NCBI GenBank assembly: GCA_035622315.1
Contig: DASPVP010000116.1
Span: forward strand, 1 to 6,008
DNA: 6,008 nt
Source: JAJPHJ01 sp035622315
Lineage (GTDB): Bacteria; Vulcanimicrobiota; Vulcanimicrobiia; Eremiobacterales; Eremiobacteraceae
Direction: 5' to 3'
Position numbers and translations under genes: made by a program. The notes beneath the pieces were generated by a model that did not search any database, was not told the origin of the DNA, and saw only the letters and a list, made by a program, of their open reading frames with translations. Below are positions 1 to 5,920 of this stretch, piece by piece. Position 1 is the stretch's first letter, and each line of letters starts with the position of its first letter.

Positions 1-948
1 GCAATGCCGCTGACGCCGGATTTCATCGTGGACTTCGACAGCCCGGCGGCGGCGCCGCACCCGGTTGCGCTCGAGTACCTGACCAACGGTCTTTCGTGGG
101 CGGCAGACTACGTCGCCCGCCTGAACGCCGACGCGGACAAACTCGACATCGACGCTTTCATCACGCTGCACAACGATAGCGGGATGGACTTCGACAACGC
201 CACGGTGCGCGTGGTGGCAGGCAGCGTCCAGCGGGCTCAGCCGGGGATGCCAATGGTGCGGACGTTGGGCCGGGTCGTCTCCGCCGACGTCTACGCGGTG
301 AACAACAGCCAAGCCACTCGACAGGCGGTCTTCGATTTCTACGAGTACAGCTTGCCGCAGAGCACGTCGCTCCGCGCGGGCGAAACGAAGCAGACCCTCC
401 TGCTCTTCGCTCGCGGGATTCCCGTCAGCACGATCTACTCGTCGTCCAGCACGGTGAACGACTACACGAGTCGAGGATCCGACGAGCAGCTCATCCCGGT
501 GGGCGTCACGCTGGAGTTCGAAAACGCGGGCCAGGGTCTTGGCGTGCCGCTGCCTTCCGGAACCTTTCACCTCTATAAGGCCGATCAGTCCGGCGAACCC
601 GTGTTTATCGGGGACGACGGAATAGAAGACACGCCCCGCAATCAGCTGGTCGATCTCGACTTGGGCCAGTCGTTCGACATCAGGGTGCGACGCATACAGA
701 CGGGCTACCAAGAGATCCCGCAGATGCCATACCCGCGCACCGAGTACGTGACGGACTACCGTGTGATAGTAAGCAACGCCAAGACCAAGCCCGTGGTGGT
801 CGAGTACACGGAGCAGCTCGGTGGCAATTGGCAGATCTCGAAGGAGTCGCTGCCGCACGAGAAGACCTCGAGCTCGACCGCGCTCTGGAGAATATCCGTG
901 CCGGCAGACGGCCAGACGGTGCTGACCTACGAAGTCCAAGTGAACTAA
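1..948 (+). CDS. DUF4139 domain-containing protein (5' end outside window)
   Basis: The reading frame is open from base 1, and a Met codon at 4 is the first in the window. The ORF has no visible upstream signal and is shorter than typical family members (about 450-500 aa), so the true start is probably upstream and this is the C-terminal part. The segment beginning EYLTNGLSWAADYVARLN, followed by a 'tLhNdSGmdfdNAtvrvVAGsV' pattern, matches the conserved start of DUF4139 (PF13598). The C-terminal end, with an EYTEQLGGNW motif, an SSSTALWRISVPADG stretch and a final LTYEVQVN beta strand, fits the end of the same domain. The protein is predicted to be beta-rich. Members are often exported or envelope proteins, but the N-terminus that would carry a signal peptide is not present, so location is unknown. 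No biochemical role can be assigned. It ends in TAA and is convergent with the non-coding RNA candidate to its right, whose terminator begins about 36 bp past the stop. Confidence 0.85.
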   Translation, partial: AMPLTPDFIVDFDSPAAAPHPVALEYLTNGLSWAADYVARLNADADKLDIDAFITLHNDSGMDFDNATVRVVAGSVQRAQPGMPMVRTLGRVVSADVYAVNNSQATRQAVFDFYEYSLPQSTSLRAGETKQTLLLFARGIPVSTIYSSSSTVNDYTSRGSDEQLIPVGVTLEFENAGQGLGVPLPSGTFHLYKADQSGEPVFIGDDGIEDTPRNQLVDLDLGQSFDIRVRRIQTGYQEIPQMPYPRTEYVTDYRVIVSNAKTKPVVVEYTEQLGGNWQISKESLPHEKTSSSTALWRISVPADGQTVLTYEVQVN

Positions 949-981
949 GCGCCCGTCGCACGTCGAACACGACGCTCCCAG

Positions 982-1233
982 AAAACAGTAACGACCGGGC
1001 GGAGCCCGGTCGTTGACTGTTAGGCCGATGACGCTTTCGCCTTACCTTGCGAACCATTCTGTCTAGCCAGTTGGTCCGGTTGTAGGGCTTAACTGGGACG
1101 CGATCCCCAGAGCCATCCCCCAGCGTGAGCCGGGTCCCCAACGGTAGGGGTACCATCTCCGAGGCCTTCAGCTCTCCACGCTTCGAAACATGGCATCCGT
1201 TGTTGCTGACTTCCTCGGCACCGCGGTCGGTGT
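982..1233 (-). ncRNA. Putative structured non-coding RNA, about 250 nt, class unknown
   Basis: This stretch lies between a near-consensus sigma-70 promoter and a strong intrinsic terminator on the minus strand and contains no convincing protein gene. On the predicted RNA I can fold successive local hairpins by eye: 1219-1232 (CACCG/CGGTG, at the extreme 5' end), 1176-1193 (CCATG/CGTGG), 1133-1154 (GGT-CCCC/GGGG-ACC with one bulged A), 1119-1134 (CCCGGC/GCTGGG, which competes for two bases with the previous one), 1093-1110 (CTGGG/CCCAG), 1067-1079 (CCGG/CTGG) and the terminator. The sequence does not show the hallmark motifs of tmRNA, the SRP Alu or 4.5S core, 5S rRNA, or a tRNA T-loop, and it is too short for RNase P RNA. 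A 6S-like or lineage-specific regulatory RNA is possible but not shown. The 5' end is estimated about 7 nt below the -10 box, and the 3' end is placed at the end of the T-run. Confidence 0.55.
984..1021 (-). terminator. Intrinsic (Rho-independent) terminator of the non-coding RNA
   Basis: A perfect 11-bp inverted repeat (990-1000 with 1004-1014, loop of three bases) is extended by six more pairs (984-989 with 1016-1021) across a single unpaired base at 1015, making a 17-bp stem with a GC-rich core. Read on the minus strand it is followed at once by TTTT (985-982) and CT, as expected for a terminator. On the plus strand no T-run follows, so it would act on the DUF4139 gene transcript only as a 3' stem. 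Confidence 0.85.
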
Positions 1234-1239
1234 AGTCGC

Positions 1240-1268
1240 AGTATACTCAAACACCCGTGAGCGCGCAA
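1240..1268 (-). promoter_or_regulatory. Sigma-70-type promoter of the non-coding RNA
   Basis: On the minus strand there is a -35 box TTGCGC (1268-1263), a spacer of exactly 17 bp (1262-1246) and a -10 box TATACT (1245-1240), differing from the TTGACA/TATAAT consensus at three positions in total. Transcription would start near 1233. The -10 lies in the palindrome AGTATACT, so TATACT also reads on the plus strand, but no -35 box is correctly placed there. An imperfect inverted repeat (1267-1274 with 1279-1285, core GAAC/GTTC) overlaps the -35 box and could be an operator; this is only a suggestion. Confidence 0.7.
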
Positions 1269-1298
1269 CTGAACGGTTGTTCGTTTTTCAAAGAAAAT

Positions 1299-1328
1299 TG
1301 TGGATAGCGATTTGTCCGCTGTGGATAA
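1299..1328 (-). promoter_or_regulatory. Pair of DnaA-box-like sites
   Basis: On the minus strand, 1328-1320 reads TTATCCACA, an exact match to the strong DnaA box consensus TTATNCACA (the E. coli R1 sequence). Positions 1307-1299 read CTATCCACA, one mismatch at the first base. Both have the same orientation and are 21 bp apart start to start, two helical turns, so DnaA bound to both would lie on the same face. An AT-richer stretch (about 1278-1300) adjoins them in otherwise GC-rich DNA. They sit between the aminotransferase stop and the non-coding RNA promoter, roughly 30-60 bp upstream of its -35 box. They could belong to a replication origin or put the RNA under DnaA control; binding is not demonstrated. 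Confidence 0.5.
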
Positions 1329-1336
1329 GCTGTGAG

Positions 1337-2665
1337 TCAATCACGCGCGATCGCGGATGCAAGCACCTCGATGCCAAAATCGAGTTGATCGACGGTGATG
1401 ACGAGCGGTGGCGTCAACGAGAGAACGTTGCCGTTCGGCCCGCTCGTGAGCAACAGCAGGCCGTGTGCAAGCGCCGCTTTCATCACCGAAAGCGCGCGCG
1501 GCTTGTCCGGCGCTCCGTCGCTGTCGACGCACTCGAGCCCCCACATCAACCCGAGACCGCGCGCATCCCCTATGCGGCCCTTGCTTTCTTTGCGCAACCG
1601 GCCGAGGCGCTGGCTCACGAAGCGTTCGAGCTTGGCTACTCGTGCGACGAGCCGGCGTTCCTGCATCTGCTCGATCGATGCAAGCGCTGCCGTGCAGCCA
1701 GCGGGATGTCCGAGGAAGGTGCTCGTGTGGATCGCCTCGCCGGCGGAAGCCGGCCAGCGATCCATCACTTCCGCAGCACCCACGCAGGCCGCGATCGGGA
1801 AGCCGGAGGAGAGTCCTTTTCCCACGCAGATGAGATCCGGGACGATGTCCGCATGCTCGCACGCGAACCAGCGGCCCGTCCGCCCAAATCCGCAGAAGAT
1901 CTCATCGCAGATGAGCAGGAGGCCGCGGTCGTCGCACAAGTCGCGCAGCTTTCGGAGCCATCCAAAGGGTGCAGGCACCTCACCACCCCGGCCCTGCATC
2001 GGCTCGACGATGACCGCTCCGATATTCTCGCCGCCTGGCTCATCGAGGGCCGTGCGGACGAAGTCCAGGCAGGCGGAGGCGCAGGACGGATATTGCAGAT
2101 CGAGCGGGCAGCGGTAGCAATACGCATAGGGCGCTCGTCGCTCGAAGTGGCCCAGTTGCCTGATGAAGGGCGCTCGGAATAGGTCCCGATCGGTGACTGA
2201 AAGCGCGCCATAGCCGAGTCCGTGATAGGCGCTAGAAAAGCACAGCACGCCTGGCTTACCCGTGGCCATCACCGCGGTCTTGAGGGCCGCTTCGACCGCC
2301 TCAGCGCCGGTCGAGGCGAAGATCACGCGCTTTTCGCCGTTGCCCGGCGTGAGCTCGCACAGCTTGCGCGCGAGCGCGACCTTGTTTTCTGTCGGATAGA
2401 CATCGCCCATGCCGTGCAAGAGCTGGCGCGCTTGCGCGCCCACCGCGGAAGCGACGCGAGCATTGCTGTGGCCGGTCGCAGCGACGCCGAAAAACGCCGA
2501 GAAGTCGACGTAGACATTGCCGTCGACGTCCTCGACATTCGCACCGGCCCCGCGCGCGAGGAAGATCGGGTAATCCGCATCCACGTAGGTGACGTTGCGG
2601 CTTTCAAAGCGTCGCAGGTCGCGGGTCAAACGCCGGCTCGCAGGTCCGGGAGGTTTGACCTTCAT
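1337..2665 (-). CDS. Class III PLP-dependent aminotransferase
   Basis: A 442-residue fold-type I class III (omega/4-aminobutyrate-like) aminotransferase, transferring an amino group between an amine or amino acid and an aldehyde or oxoacid, probably in the cytoplasm. Numbering from this start: the phosphate-binding STGAEAVEAA segment is at 118-127, AYHG at 146-149, the PLP pyridine-binding Asp in CDEIFCGFGRTG is Asp254, the Schiff-base lysine in VGKGLSSGFP is Lys283, and HTSTFLGHP lies at 313-321. All essential residues and the usual length are present. A four-cysteine cluster, CYRC...CASAC (Cys183, 186, 195, 199), sits before the PLP Asp; I recall similar clusters in a subgroup of this family. 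Start: ATG at 2665 gives the N-terminus MKVKPPGPASRRL, usual for the subgroup, behind a weak GGA. A GTG at 2701 overlaps the upstream stop as GTGA and would add 12 residues. It is the last gene of the luxE-luxC-like operon, which suggests an aldehyde amino acceptor. Substrate unknown. Confidence 0.9.
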   Translation of the reverse strand: MKVKPPGPASRRLTRDLRRFESRNVTYVDADYPIFLARGAGANVEDVDGNVYVDFSAFFGVAATGHSNARVASAVGAQARQLLHGMGDVYPTENKVALARKLCELTPGNGEKRVIFASTGAEAVEAALKTAVMATGKPGVLCFSSAYHGLGYGALSVTDRDLFRAPFIRQLGHFERRAPYAYCYRCPLDLQYPSCASACLDFVRTALDEPGGENIGAVIVEPMQGRGGEVPAPFGWLRKLRDLCDDRGLLLICDEIFCGFGRTGRWFACEHADIVPDLICVGKGLSSGFPIAACVGAAEVMDRWPASAGEAIHTSTFLGHPAGCTAALASIEQMQERRLVARVAKLERFVSQRLGRLRKESKGRIGDARGLGLMWGLECVDSDGAPDKPRALSVMKAALAHGLLLLTSGPNGNVLSLTPPLVITVDQLDFGIEVLASAIARD

Positions 2666-2697
2666 TTTTCCGAGCCGCTCGCCGAACGGGCGCACGG

Positions 2698-3867
2698 TCA
2701 CGCTGCCAAACCGTCCATGAAGTCGGCGATGCGCGGCCGGTAACCAAAAGGAGGGCGTTGCATCTCGCCGAGGCGGCAAATGCGCGCGGGGGTGCAGCCG
2801 GCAAACGCGGCTTCAGGACCAGGAACACTCCCCGCAATCCCGATCGTGTCGAGATGGACCCCGTAGTCTGCGAGCGCGCGCGTCACAGCTGCGGCGGACG
2901 GTGCAGGCTTGACGATGACAATCCGCCCAAATCCGGCGCACACGGGCTCGCCGAAGACTTCAACGCCGACGACGAATTCGGGCACACCGCTCGCGTGCGG
3001 TCCCACAAGCACCGTGTCAAGCGCGTGCGTCACGGGCGGAAGCGCGCGCACGCGCAGCCGTCGTACGAATTCAGCGGCGGCCGCCCGCTCGGCGTCGCCA
3101 GCCTGTGCTCGCGGTATGACGTCGCTCAGCCGTGCGAGTTCGGCACGCAACGCGTGAGCGAAGAGGATGGCTTTGGCCTCATCTCCCTCCACGTAGATCG
3201 TCTGAGGCGAGAGGCAGCCTCGCTGATCGAACAGCGCGACGTCCTGCGCCGCGGCTGTCGCGGCTGCTGTATCAGCGTCATTCGCGATGAAGCCCACGCT
3301 GTAGCCATAGCCATAGCCGACGATGTCCACCGTGGGCGGCACGCGGCGCTTGATGTCGGCGATCGTCTCGTCAGAGCCGAAGGCCACGATCCGGTCGACC
3401 GAGCGGAAGATTTTGGCTTCGAAATCCTCGTCCCCACCGCTCCAGCGCATCGCTGCGATCGTGGAGTCGAACTCGTGCGCGAGCCTTGAGAATTGGTCAG
3501 CGACGATTTCAGCCAGGCGTAGCTCTCGGCTCGAGCTCTTCAGCAGCAGCGTTGCACCGGCGGCAGCCGCGCAGTAGACGGTGGCAAGCGTCGGGCCAAT
3601 CACATTACCAGGCAGAATCGCGAGCACTTTCTTGCGCTGCGTCGAGTGCTCTCGCCACGTCGCGTTCTTGAACTGGTCTGAAAGTACGGCCGGCGCATCC
3701 AGGAGCGCGTTGTCGAGCGCGATCTCGACGACTTGCGCGGGCCACTCGCCGCTGGCAAAGCCTTCACGGGCGGCTTGACGGACTGCAGATCCGCGGTCGC
3801 TCCACTCTGCCGCGCCCTTAGATAACGAAGCGAGACGCGCCTCCGCGGCGGACTGCAGGTCAGGCAT
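2698..3867 (-). CDS. LuxC-like acyl-CoA / acyl-protein reductase
   Basis: A 389-residue member of the LuxC family (PF05893), an aldehyde-dehydrogenase-like fold that reduces an enzyme-bound acyl thioester to an aldehyde with NADPH. Visible motifs: LPGNV at 85-89 and LLLKSSS at 107-113 in the nucleotide-binding half, FGSDETI at 163-169, a GYGYGYSVGFI stretch at 184-194, and FDQRGCLSPQ at 213-222, in which Cys218 corresponds to the catalytic, acyl-accepting cysteine of LuxC. The C-terminal LGEMQRPPF element is also typical. It is shorter than the Vibrio/Photobacterium proteins (about 480 aa), mainly at the N-terminus, but the catalytic core looks complete. The ATG at 3867 overlaps the end of the luxE-like gene by 8 bp, and its TGA falls in a GTGA with a possible start of the aminotransferase, so translation of the three is likely coupled. 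It probably receives the acyl group from the LuxE-like partner; the chain type is not known. Confidence 0.88.
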   Translation of the reverse strand: MPDLQSAAEARLASLSKGAAEWSDRGSAVRQAAREGFASGEWPAQVVEIALDNALLDAPAVLSDQFKNATWREHSTQRKKVLAILPGNVIGPTLATVYCAAAAGATLLLKSSSRELRLAEIVADQFSRLAHEFDSTIAAMRWSGGDEDFEAKIFRSVDRIVAFGSDETIADIKRRVPPTVDIVGYGYGYSVGFIANDADTAAATAAAQDVALFDQRGCLSPQTIYVEGDEAKAILFAHALRAELARLSDVIPRAQAGDAERAAAAEFVRRLRVRALPPVTHALDTVLVGPHASGVPEFVVGVEVFGEPVCAGFGRIVIVKPAPSAAAVTRALADYGVHLDTIGIAGSVPGPEAAFAGCTPARICRLGEMQRPPFGYRPRIADFMDGLAA

Positions 3868-4945
3868 CGGAGCGCAGCATCGAGTCGACGGCTATGCTGC
3901 ACCCTTTCGGAGCTGCTGCCGGCGATCGACCGAGGTAGATAAACCCATCGCCGCTGCGTCGCACGAGGTCGGCGGTCAACACGCAAGCGACCGAGCCGCG
4001 ATTTGCGAGATCGAAGACCTGAAGCAGACCTTCGCTTCCATCAGATACTGGCAAGGCTGTGATCGGGTCGACGACCGCCATGCGCGTCCAATGGGGGCCG
4101 ACCTTGATGCCGATGCGCCGCGGCCTGTTGTCGAGCGCGTCGGCGAGATGCGCATCGTACCACTGGCTCGTCAGCTCGCACATGCCGTATTCGGATGCGC
4201 AGCGCTCTAGCGGAATGCCGAATGTCCGCGCTAGCAGGTCGTAGAGCCGGTCCCGCTCGACCGACCGCGATTTTCCTTTGAACCCTCCGGTCTCGATGAG
4301 ACGGCTTCCGGCTGGCAGCGAGAAGCGGTCGCCACTCCTCGTGCAAGTGTCGAGGAAGTGCACGAATCCGAACGCCGTTCCGAAGACGAGCACGGGCGTG
4401 GACGCGGACCGCAGTTCAGTCGTCGCGCCAGCCGCGTCGAGTACTTCGTCGCGGATGAAGAAACCGCCGCCGCTCGCGCACCGGTCGAACAAGCGCGAGC
4501 ACATATAGGCGAGCGACGATGCCGGCGCGTCGCGATACGAAGGCGACAAGAAGACCATAGGCATGCGATCCAGGTCGGGCATGACCCAACGCCGGAATTG
4601 GGCTTCGAGGGCCGCGTCGTACAGCTCGGTCGTATCCATCTCGTGCATCGATGCGTGACCGCCTGCCCGCGTAGTACCACTCGAGGCGAAGCGCAGGCGC
4701 GTCCGATCTGGGGAGAAGCACGCGAGACGAACGTCCCCAAAGGAGGCCGCGGGGATCGCGGGCACGTCGGCCCACGTCGTGACGTGTGCGGGCGTGTGAC
4801 CTAGCCGATCGCAAAGGGCGCTATAGGCGCGATTGTATGCGTATTGGTACGCGAACAAATCGAGCGCGATCGCGTTGAACGCGGGCTCTTCGGATGCGGG
4901 CGCGGCGATGAGCTCGAGGATGCGCGCGTCGAGTTCGCGTGCCAT
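3860..4945 (-). CDS. LuxE-like acyl-protein synthetase
   Basis: A 361-residue member of the LuxE family (PF04443, acyl-protein synthetase), a distant relative of adenylate-forming enzymes that makes an acyl-AMP from a carboxylic acid and ATP and moves the acyl group to its own cysteine, then to LuxC. Numbering from this start: ASSGTT at 87-92 with SMH following (nucleotide-binding loop), ETGGFKGKSR at 218-227, SEYGMCELTSQ at 251-261, DLANRGSVACVLTADL at 312-327, YLGR at 337-340 and KGC at 347-349, where Cys349 matches the acyl-carrying Cys near the C-terminus of Photobacterium LuxE. Start choice: the frame is open to a GTG at 5041, but that leaves only 20 bp to the divergent gene, and family similarity begins around residue 10 from the ATG at 4945. 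Neither start has a good Shine-Dalgarno sequence. It is the first gene of the operon and overlaps the next by 8 bp. Confidence 0.87.
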   Translation of the reverse strand: MARELDARILELIAAPASEEPAFNAIALDLFAYQYAYNRAYSALCDRLGHTPAHVTTWADVPAIPAASFGDVRLACFSPDRTRLRFASSGTTRAGGHASMHEMDTTELYDAALEAQFRRWVMPDLDRMPMVFLSPSYRDAPASSLAYMCSRLFDRCASGGGFFIRDEVLDAAGATTELRSASTPVLVFGTAFGFVHFLDTCTRSGDRFSLPAGSRLIETGGFKGKSRSVERDRLYDLLARTFGIPLERCASEYGMCELTSQWYDAHLADALDNRPRRIGIKVGPHWTRMAVVDPITALPVSDGSEGLLQVFDLANRGSVACVLTADLVRRSGDGFIYLGRSPAAAPKGCSIAVDSMLRSDA

Positions 4946-5061
4946 GGCTGTGGCGTCGGCGGTCTTCAAAACGATGTGCGTTTTGACGGCACCGTATCTA
5001 CGGACCTTCGCACGGGCCTGCAGGGCCGCTTCGTCCCCCACACAAAGGGTCGCGACGCGAT
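4946..5061. promoter_or_regulatory. Divergent intergenic region, probably carrying both operon promoters
   Basis: If the luxE-like gene starts at 4945, these 116 bp separate it from the divergently transcribed hydrolase gene and should contain promoters for both directions. I see no pair of boxes good enough to call. A TTGACG (4983-4988, plus strand) has no -10 at the right distance. AAGGG at 5045-5049 is a distant, weak ribosome binding site candidate for the ATG at 5062. Confidence 0.4.
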
Positions 5062-5700
5062 ATGTTCTTGGAATCCTTCCCTGTCGGACCCATCGCGTGC
5101 AACTGCGTCATTTTGGGCGACGAGCGGACGCGCGCTGCGATTGTGGTGGATCCCGGAGACGACGTCGATAGGATCGCGAACGTCTTGCGACGTCACGACC
5201 TCAGCGTGGTGGCGATTGTCGCCACACACGCGCACATCGACCACGTCGGCGGTCTTGCAAAACTCAAAGAGCTGACCGGCGCCCCCGTGCTGCTGCACGA
5301 AGCGGACATGCCGCTCTACGACGGCATCGCGGCACAGGCGGAATGGCTAGGCGTTCCAACCCCAAGCACAACCGAGATCGACGGCTACCTGACCGAACGT
5401 GAGCGGCTCGAGTTCGGACCGCACGCGCTCACCGTGCTGCACACGCCTGGACACACGCCCGGCAGCGTCTCGTTTGTCGTCGAAGAACGCGCCCCGTTGT
5501 TGCTTTCGGGCGACACCCTATTCGCGGGCAGCATCGGCCGCACCGATCTGTGGGGCGGTTCCTACGACGAGATCATGCGATCCATCAGGACCAAACTGCT
5601 CGCCTTTGACGACGCGGTCGGCGTGTTGCCTGGACACGGACCGCAGACGACTATCGGCGCAGAGCGGCGCTCGAATCCGTTCATCATCCAACACGCATGA
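5062..5700 (+). CDS. Metallo-beta-lactamase-fold hydrolase, GloB/YcbL type
   Basis: A 212-residue single-domain metallo-beta-lactamase-fold hydrolase resembling the short glyoxalase II-like YcbL group, probably cytoplasmic and probably acting on a thioester such as a hydroxyacyl-thiol. The N-terminus FPVGPIACNCVILGD is typical of the group. Metal ligands are complete: THAHIDH (His56, His58, Asp60, His61), HTPGHTPGS (His131), SGDTLF (Asp151) and LPGHGPQT (His192), which supports two metal ions. GSIGRTDL at 157-164 and a late RRSNPF are further family features. It lacks the C-terminal substrate domain of full-length glyoxalase II, so S-lactoylglutathione is not a safe substrate assignment. The ATG at 5062 fits the family N-terminus exactly. 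It is divergent from the luxE-like operon and its stop overlaps the start of the next gene as ATGA. Confidence 0.92.
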   Translation: MFLESFPVGPIACNCVILGDERTRAAIVVDPGDDVDRIANVLRRHDLSVVAIVATHAHIDHVGGLAKLKELTGAPVLLHEADMPLYDGIAAQAEWLGVPTPSTTEIDGYLTERERLEFGPHALTVLHTPGHTPGSVSFVVEERAPLLLSGDTLFAGSIGRTDLWGGSYDEIMRSIRTKLLAFDDAVGVLPGHGPQTTIGAERRSNPFIIQHA

Positions 5701-5918
5701 GCGAGGAGCCGAAGTCTTCCCCGGGGGATGCAGCAGCGCCGCGCAATCCGTACCAGCTCGAACGCGACGACGAGCTCGAGACGTTTGCACGCGGTGTCAT
5801 CGACGTCGCTATGGGAAAGACTGCGACATCGCCCCGTCAATTCGCCTACTACTCCGGGCAAGCCGCAAAGCAGATATGCCAGTACGTGCTCGAGCGTTTT
5901 AGGCGCAAGAAGGCCTGA
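5697..5918 (+). CDS. Small protein of unknown function, coupled to the hydrolase gene
   Basis: 73 residues, not recognised. The ATG at 5697 shares four bases (ATGA) with the hydrolase stop, and there is no Shine-Dalgarno sequence in front of it, so translation probably depends on coupling to the upstream gene. The first 20 residues are polar and Pro/Ala-rich and look disordered. Residues about 21-40 (ERDDELETFARGVIDVAMG) form an acidic amphipathic helix, then SPRQFAYYSGQAAKQICQYV leads to a second helix with a very basic end, FRRKKA. There is no membrane segment or signal peptide and a single cysteine (Cys61). The charge split suggests a small soluble two-helix protein that binds a protein or nucleic acid partner, but this is inference. 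The next gene starts two bases after its stop. Confidence 0.7.
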   Translation: MSEEPKSSPGDAAAPRNPYQLERDDELETFARGVIDVAMGKTATSPRQFAYYSGQAAKQICQYVLERFRRKKA

Positions 5919-5920
5919 GG

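Larger units (their letters stand above)
949..1336. other. Protein-free intergenic region carrying RNA and DnaA-box signals
   Basis: This 388-bp gap lies between the convergent DUF4139 gene and the aminotransferase gene. From left to right it holds a terminator (984-1021), the body of a predicted minus-strand RNA (to about 1233), its promoter (1240-1268), an AT-rich patch and two DnaA-box-like sites (1299-1328). No terminator with a T-run is seen directly after the aminotransferase stop, so some operon read-through into the RNA is possible. Confidence 0.7.

Noticed and set aside
1051..1193. tRNA or RNase P RNA motifs in the RNA candidate (GGTTCG, TTCGAA, GGTAAGGCGAAA, GAGGAAGTC)
   Set aside because: The T-loop-like strings are not flanked by a correct 5-bp/7-nt arm and acceptor stem. 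The RNase P-like fragments are in the wrong order, and the transcript is too short.
1089..1196. 35-codon open frame inside the predicted RNA (minus strand, ATG at 1196)
   Set aside because: It resembles no known peptide, its nearest purine-rich stretch (GAGGAAG) is too far from the ATG, and its body coincides with the paired hairpin sequences. A leader peptide or dual-function RNA cannot be fully excluded.
1190..2182. 330-codon open frame on the plus strand opposite the aminotransferase gene
   Set aside because: It lies mostly antisense to a gene with intact catalytic motifs, has no recognisable domain and is Arg/Ala-rich as expected for a shadow frame in GC-rich DNA. Other long plus-strand frames at 1395-2117, 2222-2743, 2758-3489 and 4358-4804 were rejected for the same reason.
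2698..4945. Bioluminescence (lux) operon
   Set aside because: Only luxC- and luxE-like genes are present; luxA, luxB and luxD are missing and an aminotransferase follows instead. Such homologues are used outside bioluminescence.
4983..5000. TTGACG followed by TATCTA as a plus-strand promoter for the hydrolase gene
   Set aside because: The spacing between the boxes is only 6 bp, and the correctly spaced position (5006-5011) reads CTTCGC.
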